Shown piece after piece: positions 1 through 9,066 of a stretch of DNA of 39,047 nt (position 1 is its first letter; each line of letters starts with the position of its first letter). Source of the stretch: Priapulus caudatus. Its lineage: Eukaryota > Priapulida > Priapulimorpha > Priapulimorphida > Priapulidae. The stretch lies in NCBI RefSeq assembly GCF_000485595.1, contig NW_014577217.1, forward strand, positions 176,645-215,691, written 5' to 3'. The position numbers were made by a program, and so were the translations under genes. Below the pieces are notes generated by a model. The model had not been told where the DNA came from. It worked only from the letters and a program-made list of their open reading frames with translations, and did no database searches.

Positions 1-75
1 CTGCTGATGTGGTTGCCTGCTGTCTGCCTCTGCTGCTGCTGCTGCCTGCCTGCTGCCTGCTGCTGCTGCCGGTGT
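1..75. repeat. Impure CTG/CCTG microsatellite
   Basis: Interrupted CTG and CCTG units run from the window edge to about position 75, so the tract may continue upstream. The next ~220 bases (76-298) show no recognisable gene or repeat. Confidence 0.8.
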
Positions 76-298
76 CAGTGACAGTGTCATGATCACACAG
101 AAGCGTCTCATACGGGACCCTCCTCGCTGCTGTGGCCCTCCCCCTCCCCCGATCTGTCAAACGTTGTGCACCGCGCGTATAGCAACGACGTACGATAAAA
201 GGTTGCGCCTGATATAATATCAAGACATATGAGTGTAGGGCCTCCAAATGCGTAATCGCTCCCTAGCCTGCCCTGCCAGACGTACTAGAGTAATATCT

Positions 299-411
<113 letters not shown>

Positions 412-1199
412 ATCTCTATTATGTACTACTTGATATGTACGTACTGGCCGCGCGTCGTCGTCACACATTCCGCGTCAAACATGAGAACGTCGCTGCTCTA
501 TGATAGCCGACGTGAGATGCGGTGATATGGGTGTTCTACACGCACAACGGTAGAAGGCGTCCATAGGCAGCAGGCCTGAATAAGCATCGAAACAGAAATT
601 AATTAATACTTAGAGAGTTTCGTCGCATATGCGTGACATACACTTTATTCAAGCTGAATCACTGCAGATTCAAAGACCGATCTTTACTCGTAACATTTGC
701 GAGAATGTTTTTGAGAATTCTCAGCGCGAAGTCGGATCTCGTTTCAAACACAACTCGACAGAGTGCACTCCAAACTCCACGACAGATTGCGCTCTCGCTC
801 TGGCTCAATTCTACCACTGCCACAAGCTGATTTCCGTAAGAATTTCTTACGCTTTTTTACTACAAGTTTTACAGCAGGCACGTTACTCGTATCCTATGTA
901 ATAAGATTTGGACTAATAAAAGTTGCAAAGATATTAAAAATCCGACCGTTATTTCATGAGAGATTTGATAAAATAGTGATACGAAATAGTGCGCGGATTG
1001 TGCGCCAATTTACCTCTTTCAAATCATACGCTGTTTACGAATCTCTATTCGCTGGATTTCCCCCGAGCTCCGCCCACTTTAAAAATAGTGCTAGCATTGT
1101 GCCAGTGATATATTGAGTGTGCGAAGGGGCACTGCATGCAGTTTGAGTGCACTCACGGAGAGTGCATACCTCCGCCAGCATGTAACATGTATGTGTTAC
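412..1199. other. No gene recognised
   Basis: Single-copy-looking sequence of mixed composition. Three short overlapping open frames (90, 65 and 117 codons, at 629-1116) show no motif I recognise and no splice or codon-use support. I see no RNA gene. Confidence 0.6.
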
Positions 1200-1242
1200 C
1201 AGCTGGCTGGCTGCGCTTGCTGGATGGCTGGCTCGCTGGCTG
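1200..1242. repeat. GGCT/GGCTC short tandem repeat
   Basis: Imperfect GCTG/GGCT units repeated about ten times. The tract lies just upstream of the hairpin at 1278-1352. Confidence 0.7.
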
Positions 1243-1260
1243 ACGCGCTAATATCGATCG

Positions 1261-1366
1261 CGCGAACACACGAACACTAGACTGGTACCCGGTCCCACCT
1301 CTCGGCTTAGTTACTCGATGGGGGAATCGAGGTGGGAGCGAGTGCCAGTCTAACGCGAACACACGA
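1261..1366. repeat. Two-stem hairpin flanked by direct repeats
   Basis: TAGACTGG (1278-1285) pairs with CCAGTCTA (1345-1352), and TCCCACCTC (1293-1301) pairs with GAGGTGGGA (1329-1337). A symmetrical 7+7 nt internal loop separates the stems and the apical loop is about 27 nt. The hairpin is bracketed by perfect 13-bp direct repeats CGCGAACACACGA (1261-1273 and 1354-1366). It could be a structured RNA, a small mobile element with target duplication, or chance. No family is recognised. Confidence 0.55.
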
Positions 1367-1585
1367 GCGCGAAAACAACCTCCAACTCCGTTGGGCGGAG
1401 GTAAAAATGGCCGACCGGTCACTATGGCTACGCCTCTTGCTTGACGCAATGGCACAAATAGACGTGAAATGACAGCAAACATTGGTGAACAATTTGCAGA
1501 AGGCTACTGTTGTATACCACCTATAGTCAGCTGTTGCTGTAACAGCGTTACCGAGGGAAGTGACCGTTATGACTGGAGGTTATAT

Positions 1586-1643
1586 CCGGAGTAAGTAATC
1601 ACAGATTTGTAAACAAATATTGATTTGTGATTATTTACTCCTG
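1586..1643. repeat. Imperfect hairpin with ACTCCTGAT base
   Basis: GGAGTAAGTAATCACAGAT (from 1588) is nearly complementary to the segment ending in ACTCCTGAT at 1643, with a loop of about 15 nt. The same ATCAGGAGT/ACTCCTGAT base occurs at 7638-7682 and about 17487-17514. Confidence 0.6.
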
Positions 1644-2335
1644 ATTATAATTGAGTGCGGTGCTATGCCCATTTCCTGTAACACAGTCAAGGGTTTATCC
1701 TTGTCAATAAGAACGGGAAAGCAGTAGAGTAGGAGAAAAAGGAAAGTCATTCTGGCACGTGTTCTTGGCTGGGTGTGTGAGCACACTATATGAGCTTGAA
1801 GTTGTTGAAACTTTTTACATTGTGTTTTGTCATTGGTCTGGATTTTCTATGCTATGAGTAGTGTTATTTCTATTTGTGTGTATCATACAAAGAGTATTAA
1901 TGTGTGCGTGTCTTACGTTAAGGGTGCAATTTTTCTGTTAAGACGTCTTTCGTTTTCTCAAGCACTTTTTTTTTGGCATGTCATATAGGCAAGCACCTAG
2001 TAGATAATTTACAATTTACAAAAAGGCACGTAAAACATTATACAAAAAGCATTTTGAGCTCCTCAATATATTTAAAAGGAGATCTAAAGTGGAATCTACA
2101 GTATAACGTATAAACTAAAGTGAACATAAGTAAAGATAGCACTCATCACACTTTATTTAGAAACACTCCCGAGGAAACCCAAACCTTTAATTTGCGAGTC
2201 TTTTTCTCTTTTCCGAAATAGTCGCTACTATTTTCGACGGCCGCCGGTGGAAGAAGTGAGGCCATGAGGTGAAGCCAGACAGACTGCACTAACCAAAGAG
2301 TCGCTACAGTCTCCATCGTCCTCATGAGGTAAGTG
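1644..2335. other. No gene recognised; strong splice-donor match
   Basis: AT-rich to 2200, then more CpG-rich. At 2324-2334 the sequence reads ATGAG followed by GTAAGT, an excellent match to a eukaryotic 5' splice site on the + strand. A non-coding or very short first exon ending at 2328 is possible, but no downstream acceptor or coding exon is recognised in this window. Confidence 0.3.
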
Positions 2336-2520
2336 CAGCTCTCTCTCTCTCTTTCTCTCTACGAGTTAACGCGGGGAAACTGCCGTCGCCTTGCGCGGGA
2401 AGATCGGGAGCGCAGACGGGCAGCTCTCTCTACGAGTTAACGCGGGAAAACTCCCGTCGTCTTACGCGGGTTATAGACAGAATAGACATTTATAGGCAGA
2501 AGATCGAGAGCGCAGACGGG
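2336..2520 (+). repeat. Tandem duplication with CT tract
   Basis: Two adjacent copies share the order (CT)n, ACGAGTTAACGCGGG, CGTC..CTT.CGCGGG, AAGATCG.GAGCGCAGACGGG. Copy 1 runs about 2336-2420 and copy 2 about 2421-2520. Copy 2 carries an extra ~29 bp of AT-rich sequence before the AAGATCG part. Confidence 0.75.
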
Positions 2521-2617
2521 TCAGCTAGCGCAACCGTCTTCGCACCGCGAATCAATTAGAAGCAGGCTGCGAGGAAATTAAAAACGATTAGCGGCGGTTC
2601 GGCAGGCTGGCAGGCAC

Positions 2618-2643
2618 GTGCACGTGTGTGTGTGTGTGTGTCT
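2618..2643. repeat. (TG)n microsatellite
   Basis: Short TG run next to GTGCACGTG. It precedes the TCTCG array. Confidence 0.8.
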
Positions 2644-2694
2644 GGCTGCACCGGTTTCCCTTGAAAACGAATCGCACCTCCGTCAGTCCGCCGC

Positions 2695-2945
2695 GGCATC
2701 CCATCTCGTCTCATTTTATCTCATCTTGTCTCGTCTGGTTTCATGTCAGTTTCATGTCATTGCATCTCGTCTCGTCTCGTCTCGTCTCGTCGCGTCTCAT
2801 CGCGTCTCATCGCGTTTCGTCTCATCGCGTCTCATCGCGTCTCGTCTCATCGCGTCTCGTCTCATCGCGTCTCGTCTCTCAATATTCTCATCTCTCTTCT
2901 AGTCTCATCTCGCCTCGTGTCTCGTTTCGCCTGTCGTCTCGTGTG
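2695..2945 (+). repeat. TCTCG / TCTCATCGCG tandem array
   Basis: Begins with degenerate TCTCATTT/TCATGTC units, then pure TCTCG pentamers (about 2765-2790), then alternating TCTCATCGCG and TCTCG units to about 2880. It decays by 2945. The serine/arginine-rich translations in all + frames (SSRLVSSRLVS) are products of the repeat, not a gene. Confidence 0.9.
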
Positions 2946-4167
2946 TGCTGATTTCCGCAAGGGTTCGTCTGCCCCGTCGCTGTCAGGTGCCCACGTGCGC
3001 TTCGTATAACGAGTTGCGAGTAACATGTGTTTCGTCGGAGATTAGAGCGGTCGTTGCTACTGCTACTGCTGTCGTTATAGTGACGGCTGTGTGAGCGTCG
3101 CCTTGGTGAGGCTGCGCTGTGTATCCGCGCAGTACAGATGCTCGGGTTGTTTCCAGGAATAAAATTATAAAATAAATAAAACTCCGATTATATATCGTTA
3201 AATCAGCGGCCGGTGTAAAAATAGATAAATATTGATAGTGACGTTGATTGAACGATGTAGAGTTTATTTGCCATCATTTTGTTATTTGATGGTGCAGGAT
3301 ACCTGCGTATGTTGTTGTTGGTACATCTGATATGACGTTGGCGATGTGTTCCTAGACTTATTGGGTATTTATTGTGTCCTATACTTTTAATGTTACGTTT
3401 ATTCCTATCTGCCATTTATTTTTTAACTGTTTTTTATTTTTATTTTCTTAACATTCTGCTCGTTTTCCTCTTGCCACTGTCAACATTAGAACTCGTCAGA
3501 GACAGTTCTAAAGAATAATATAGACTTGCCAATACACGAGAACTAATATGGCTTCTTATGAATAGAAATTCCCGCCCTTCCTCCTAGATTTTTCCCGCGC
3601 AGATGTGTGCAGCTGCGTCCACTGATGGCACCGTAGACATGCTCCACGTAAAGCCACACTACCACGCTTAACTTTAAGTAGCTATCGGACAATTTAAAAA
3701 TAGGAACGGAGTCAACTACTCAGAATCAGATTCACTTTGGTTTGAATTAGACGCACTATTAGACGCACTATTATTTATTGGGGCACTTGTAATTTGTTGG
3801 TGCACTACGGTGCAATTTGCAAATTGTCGCTATACTCAAATATGCCATGGTGTTACAGCGTGTTTAATTACAATTTTCTATGCTATAACAGCATAAATTC
3901 TTAGTGTTTTTCAAGTTGGTGTAATAAATCAGTGATAATTTATCCGCTATGAGGTGAGACTATATTTCGCTACAGTTTTTTCAGGTTGTGCGTTTTTGAA
4001 CAATGATTTCGAAATACTGGCTTTAAGTAGCTGCTAAGACGAACGAGACAGAATCGAGTTGAGCATCGTCAAACGTCTGGGCGTGTCCGTTCGAAATCAG
4101 CGGCTGCAGCAGCAGACATGTCGCGTTGTTCCGCTTGATTGGACTACAGACACAAGAAGACGGTGGG
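2946..4167. other. No gene recognised
   Basis: About 1.2 kb of ordinary unique-looking sequence. A 70-codon minus-strand frame at 3203-3415 has no recognisable domain. No RNA gene is seen. Confidence 0.55.
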
Positions 4168-4222
4168 GGGTTGCGGGGCAGCGGCAACGGCGCGTCTGCT
4201 GATGGTGACTGTGCGACGGGAT

Positions 4223-4263
4223 AAGAAGGAGGAGGGGGAGGGGGAAGGAGGAGGAGGAGGGGG
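4223..4263 (+). repeat. Polypurine (GGA)n tract
   Basis: Forty-one consecutive purines made mainly of GGA/GGGGA units, inside a wider G-rich stretch (4168-4266). Such mirror-symmetric purine runs can form triplex DNA. The proline-rich minus-strand open frames across it come from the tract. Confidence 0.85.
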
Positions 4264-4266
4264 CTG

Positions 4267-4721
4267 TGCTTGCTTCGTGTAGTGGGTATTTCGTACACCC
4301 GAATTATGAAAAGTTGCCACTTGTTGGCTCATAAATTGCTGAACGGGCATTTAGCAGGGGGCAGTGTGGGGGGTTTAATAGTCGAATTTGTTATTCGATT
4401 CGATTATTTTTCACATTGCTTAATCATCGCGATCTCATTTTTTCGCATTATGTATGACACCATATGAAACCAACGATTCCCGATGTTCGCCTGCTCGCCT
4501 GATCAACAAATGGTCAATTCCTTGTCTAATGTAATTCGAGAGCGAGAGCGAGGAAGATGTGTTTATAATAGCGTGCGCGGGGCAGTGAGACCGCCCGCGT
4601 ATGTACACAGTTTTGATAGTCAGAGCCACCGCCTCTCTCAGCCTTCTTTCACCAGCAGCATCACTGCATGGCTTCGTCATCATTGCTGCCATGATTTATC
4701 TGGCCTCTGCCGCTGCCGCCG
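4267..4721. other. No gene recognised
   Basis: Mixed-composition spacer with short overlapping open frames on both strands (65-91 codons), none recognisable. It leads into the GC-rich minisatellite. Confidence 0.5.
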
Positions 4722-4726
4722 CACAG

Positions 4727-5640
4727 CAGCATAGAGGAGGAGGCGCGACCTCCTCATCGCGGGGTTTCCGTGACTGATGCGTGAGGCGTGCTCTGCTGCA
4801 GCAGGTGAGGGAGGAGCGGCGGCGCCTCCTCATCGCGGGGGTTTCCGTGAGCTGATGCGGAGGCTGCCGCGCGCAGCAGCAGGTAGAGGGAGGAGGCGGC
4901 GGACCTCCTCATCGCGGGGTTCCGTGAGCTGATGTGGAGGCTGCCGCCGCCAGCAGCGTAGGAGGAGGAGGCGGCGGACCTCCCCATCGCGGGGTTCCGT
5001 GAGCTGATGTGGAGGCTGCTGGGCGCAGCAGCGTAGAGGGAGGGCGGCGGACCTCCTCATCGCGGGGTTTCCGTGAGCTGATGCGGAGGCTGCCGCCGCA
5101 CAGCAGCGTAGAGGGAGGAGGCGGCGGACCTCCTCATCGCGGGTTTCCGTGAAGCTGATGCGGAGGCTGCTTCTGTGCCAGCTAGAGGGAGGAGGCGGCG
5201 GACCTCTCTCATCGCGGGGTTTCCGTGAGCTGATGCGGAGGGCTGCCGCCGCGCAGCACAGCGTAGAGGCGAGAGAGGCGGCGGACCTCCTCAGTCGCGG
5301 TGGTTCCGTGAGCTGGATGTGGAGGCTCCGCCGCGCAGCAGCGTAGAGGGCAGGACGGCGGTGGAACCTCCTCATGCGAGGTTTCCGCTGAAGTCGATGT
5401 GGACGGCTGCTGGGCCAGCCAGCGTGAGGGAGGAGGCGGCGGACCCCCTCATCGGGGGTTCCCGGAGCTGATGCGGAGCGCTGCCGCCGCAGCAGCAGCG
5501 TAGAGGGAGGAGGCGGCGGACCTCCTCATGCGGGTTTCCGTGAGCATGCGGAGGGCTGCGCGCGCCACAGTCCAGCGTAGAGGGAGGAGGCGGGGACCTC
5601 CTCATCGCGGGGTTTCCGTGAGTGATGGCGGAGGCTGCGC
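4727..5640 (+). repeat. 77-bp GC-rich minisatellite, about 12 copies
   Basis: The anchor CCTCCTCATCGCGGGG recurs near 4751, 4827, 4906, 4981, 5054, 5131, 5205, 5288, 5369, 5446, 5523 and 5599, a mean spacing of 77 bp. Each unit continues TTCCGTGAGCTGATGCGGAG, GCTGCCGCC, GCAGCAGCGTAGAGGGAGGA and GGCGGCGGA. Many one-base indels separate the copies. Because 77 is not a multiple of three, frames shift from unit to unit and the 181-codon minus-strand frame at 4830-5375 survives by chance. The array ends where a small inverted-repeat element begins. Confidence 0.93.
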
Positions 5641-5802
5641 AGCGGTCTCTAACGCACTGAGAGCAAACGGAAAGTGAATGGCTAACAGAGCGGCACTGCC
5701 GATACCTAGACCGCTCGCCTATTGGAATGCTGTCCAATATGACAACTATAACAATATGATAGATGGCGCTTCATGGGGGGTGGGTTAGCTCTAGAGACCG
5801 CT
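5641..5802. mobile_element. Possible 162-bp MITE with 11-bp TIRs
   Basis: AGCGGTCTCTA (5641-5651) is repeated in perfect inversion as TAGAGACCGCT (5792-5802). It sits exactly at the distal edge of the 77-bp minisatellite. No target-site duplication is evident and the inverted repeats are short, so this is tentative. The interior contains AGATGGCGC near 5762 and no open frame of note. Confidence 0.4.
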
Positions 5803-6529
5803 TGACACAGACAATTAATTTTGTTTAATAAAAATTAATTTTGTTTTTATCAAACTTATTATTGGCTGCCTAAGTCGTCTGCCTTGGCTCACGCCAACAA
5901 CAGATATGCCGATGCGAAATCGGCTATAGGATTCGACTGAGAGCATCGGTTACGAAAATAACGGCGTTGCTATGAAATGCAGTTATGCTAGTAAAGTTTG
6001 CAAGGATCCCTTTAATCTCCCGGGCGTCCACTTTCACACGCAATTCTGTGGGTCTCTGCTGCTGTGGCATATGCTTTGAAACGGCAGGCTGGTTAGTTTC
6101 TTCAAGCGAACAAACAATGCGACGTATTCTACGTCCATGGCACGCCACATCGCATCAGCTCAATGCACATCGTACGATACAAGTAGTAAAATCTGTAAGC
6201 TGATATATTTCAAATATTGAGCATGTTGCAAATAGCATGATAGTGGCTGATGATTTATGTGCACTGAAAAATCGTAGAAAGCCGGTTCCTTTGTGAGATC
6301 AAACAGCTAAAACGTCCGTCCTTTCACGGACTCTTAATAAATAACGAAGACTTTATAAATCTGATTAGAAAAGTTGATAGTATACGTATGAAAAGATTGA
6401 TCACACTGCGTCGACTTTTCGATAGTGTAACCCAGCTTTACTATAACGTAAAAACTATAATAACACGATGAATAACGTGCGCAAGAGGCCTAATAAACAT
6501 GCATATATTATCATTATGGATGTGTGTGG
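5803..6529. other. No gene recognised; AT-rich direct repeat
   Basis: AATTAATTTTGTTT occurs twice in tandem at about 5815-5850, around an AATAAAA sequence. Short opposing open frames at 5924-6203 (74 codons on -, 72 on +) have no recognisable domain. The rest is unique-looking. Confidence 0.5.
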
Positions 6530-7555
6530 TGCCTCGCCTCGTGCGTGCGTGCGTGCGTGCTGTGTGTGTGCGTTGCGCGCGCGCGTGTGTGCTGGTGTGT
6601 GTGTGTGTGCTGTTGTGTGGGTGCGCGCCGATGTTGTATGCGTGCGTGCAGTTGCTGTGTGTGTTAGTGGTGTTGGTGGGTGTGTTGTGTGCGTGTGTGT
6701 GGCGTCGCGTGCGTGTGTGCGCGGCGGCGCTGTGTGTGCCCAGCCCCGTGTGTCGTGTGGTGTAGCGCGCTCGTGTGTGTTATGTGTGCGTAGCGTGCGT
6801 GTGTGGTGTGTGGTGCGTCGCGTGCGTGTGTGTATTTGTGCTGCGCGCAGCGTTGTGTGGTGGTGTTGTTGTGTGTGTTGGCGGGACCCCACCACTAGCA
6901 GCCGCGTCATGTGCTGTATGTCGTGCGTGCACCATGCGTGTGTGTGTGTTGTGCGTTGCTAGCGTGTGTGTGTGTACCTGTTGTGCGCGCGCGTGTGTGC
7001 GTGTGTGTGTTGTGTGGTGTGTCGTGCGATCCGTGTGCTTGCGCGTGTGTGTATGTGTGCGTGCGTTGCCGTGCGTGTGTGTGTGTGTGTGCATGCGTGG
7101 TGGTGTGTGTGTGTGATGTGGTGTGTGTGTGCGCGCGCGTGGTGTGTATGTGTGCGTTGCGTGTGTGTGTGTGTGTGGTGTGTGTGTGTGTGGTGTGTGT
7201 GCGTTGCGTGCGTGTGTGCGCGCCGGCGTGTGTTGCTGTGTGTCTTGCGTGCGCGCGCGTGGTGTGTATTGTCGTAGCAGTGCGGTGTGGTGTGTTGCGT
7301 GCGTGCGTTGCGGTGTGTGTGTGTTCCGCGCCGTTGTGCGTGCGTGTGTGTGTGTCGTGTGTGCGCGCGGCGTGTGTGTATGATTTTTAGCGTGCATGCC
7401 CGTGTGTGTGTGTGTGCGTGCTAGCGTGTGTGGTGTGTGGCGCGCCACGTGTGTGCGTGCGTGTGTGTGTGTTGTGTGCTGTGCGTGCGCGTGTGTGTAT
7501 GCTGTTGTGTGCCAGTGCTGTGCGTGTGTGTGTGCGTGCACGTGTGTGCATGCGT

Positions 7556-7588
<33 letters not shown>

Positions 7589-7612
7589 CGTGCGTGCGTG
7601 TGAATATAGATG
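6530..7612 (+). repeat. 1.1-kb (TG)/(CGTG)/(CG) compound microsatellite
   Basis: Nearly continuous TG, CGTG, GCGC and TGTGG units, with one non-repetitive interruption of about 25 bases near 6884-6910 (GGGACCCCACCACTAGCAGC). Alternating purine-pyrimidine sequence of this length is a strong candidate for Z-DNA. All long frames here (CVCVCV on +, THTHTH on -, up to 292 codons) are repeat translations. Confidence 0.97.
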
Positions 7613-7636
7613 CATGACATATATGGATATGAATAT

Positions 7637-7683
7637 TATCAGGAGTTAATAAAGACAAAGTTTGTCTTTATTAACTCCTGATA
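7637..7683. repeat. Perfect 23-bp-arm hairpin, 1-nt centre
   Basis: Arms 7637-7659 and 7661-7683 are perfectly complementary around a single G at 7660. The arm starts TATCAGGAGTTAATAAAGAC. The hairpin base ATCAGGAGT/ACTCCTGAT is shared with those at 1586-1643 and 17487-17514. It separates the TG tract from an (ATT)n tract. Confidence 0.9.
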
Positions 7684-7689
7684 TTATGG

Positions 7690-7694
7690 ATGTA

Positions 7695-7743
<49 letters not shown>
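7690..7743. repeat. (ATT)n microsatellite
   Basis: About 16 uninterrupted ATT/TAT units directly after the hairpin. The polytyrosine frame across it is not a gene. Confidence 0.95.
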
Positions 7744-8097
7744 ACTACTATAATGTATTATTAGCGCTTGGTGCCACCTATAGCCGCATGTTCTATCCTA
7801 AGTACGCGCTACGCACGCGAACATTAGCTGCGGGCATCGCTGCGTTTCTGTCAAAATATCCACGCTTGCTCGCGCACGCTCCTAATGATGAATGTTGTTC
7901 CAGGCTATTCTTAAATGCATGAATAATAAATGGGATCTGGCTTGCAGGCAAGCCTGGCCTGTGCAGATGTTTCCTTGTCGCACATTCCTATAGTATAGAG
8001 CGCACGTAGATTGTGTAAGGCGTACGCGTGTGTGTCGGCATCTCGCCAATGCGTCAATGCTTGCCCGTGGCAACGTGGCAATCGAGAGTTTTGGGCA
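7744..8097. other. No gene recognised
   Basis: Unique-looking sequence. It may include a more diverged extension of the block-D relic that begins at 8098, since TGGCAA..GAG followed by CAAAATTGCAC echoes block D, but I could not align it further. Confidence 0.45.
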
Positions 8098-8232
8098 AAA
8101 TTGCACTTACATGAAAAAGCTTGAAAGCGTTTTTCTTTGATTAAACTTATCATAATCGCATGCGTGATACTTATCATACAAAAATTCTGCGAAACATTTA
8201 GTTTGATACGTTAAGTAGCAAAATCTGCAACA
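8098..8232 (+). repeat. Relic of block D repeat
   Basis: Aligns without large gaps to block D at about 9697-9833 and 19570-19690. Shared segments in order: AATTGCACTTACA, GAAAAAGCTTGAAAGC, TTTTCTTTGAT, TATCATAATC, AAAATTCTGC, AAACATT, AGTTTGATACGTTAAGTAGC, AAAATCT. This is a third, shorter copy outside the main structure, so block D belongs to a dispersed repeat family. Confidence 0.85.
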
Positions 8233-8555
8233 TGCTTGCTCGTCGTAACAGGTCAATCGAGAGCTTTCCAGTTTTCCCTTTTACTTCTGACAAAAGGTGT
8301 CGTTCGCTCATTCCCGATTTTACGTTTAGCAGAAAAAGGGCCTCATTCTACCTCTTCCATTCATCTAGAAGACGTTTATTGGGATTTCTGTTGAGTGTTA
8401 TTTGCTCGTATTGTTAGCGACCCTCTAAACGGACCTGGTCATATTGGTTTAGAGTAAATTATTTAATGTGGCGGTGTAACATCAATGAGCGCTCCAGTGC
8501 TATCAGTGAGCATGCGAGTGAGCATGGAGGCGTGCGTACAGGTTTCCCTGCTACT
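8233..8555. other. No gene recognised
   Basis: Unique-looking sequence. A 61-codon open frame (8232-8417) has no recognisable domain. Confidence 0.45.
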
Positions 8556-8685
8556 TGCGTGCGTGCGTGCCCGCCCGTGTACGTGAGCGCGCACGCGCGC
8601 GTGCGCATGTGCGTGTGTGCACGCATGTGTGTGTATGCGTACGTTCGTATTGTTCGTATGTGTATGTGTGCGTGCGCACAGGTCT
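8556..8685 (+). repeat. Compound GTGC/GCGC/TG microsatellite
   Basis: Interrupted GTGCGTGC, GCGCACGCGC and TGTGTATG units. Frames through it are repeat-derived. Confidence 0.85.
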
Positions 8686-8749
8686 TAAGAAAGTAGAAGC
8701 TGAGAAGGATAAAATCCTCAGTGATAATAATAAGCAGGCGCGCTGCGTG

Positions 8750-8800
8750 CTAGGGGGGTCAGGGCATGCCCCCCCTGAAAAATTTTGAATGGTAGACGTC
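8750..8800. repeat. G-run/C-run hairpin followed by AAAAATTTT
   Basis: GGGGGG at 8753-8758 faces CCCCCCC at 8769-8775 around TCAGGGCATG, followed by TGAAAAATTTTGAAT. Similar GC-hairpin motifs occur at the ends of dispersed repeats in many invertebrate genomes. No second terminus was identified here. Confidence 0.4.
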
Positions 8801-8935
8801 TGGAGATGCAATCTGGTGAGTCTTCCGAGAGAGATTTAGGAACAAAATGTAGGAACAAAATTTTTTAACCCAAAATTTACTGGAAGCACTGTGCTTCCAT
8901 GCAGTGCTTCTATCTGCGGGCGCTACCTGTGCGGG

Positions 8936-9030
8936 CATGCGTGTGGATGTGTGGGTGTGTATGTGTGTGTGTGTGTGTGTGCGTGTGTGCGTGTGTGTGT
9001 GTATGCGTGTGTGGTGTGTGTGTGTGTGCG

Positions 9031-9062
<32 letters not shown>

Positions 9063-9066
9063 CGTA
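8936..9066 (+). repeat. (TG)n microsatellite
   Basis: TG dinucleotides with occasional CG, GGTG and TATG interruptions over 130 bases. Confidence 0.95.

Noticed and set aside
4830-5375. 181-codon minus-strand frame with repeated motifs
   Set aside because: Lies wholly inside the 77-bp minisatellite, whose period breaks frame each unit.
6455-7658. Cysteine/valine-rich and threonine/histidine-rich frames of up to 292 codons
   Set aside because: Direct translations of (TG)n/(CGTG)n and their complement. The same applies at 8.6, 9.0, 11.7, 21.5, 28.5 and 29.7 kb.
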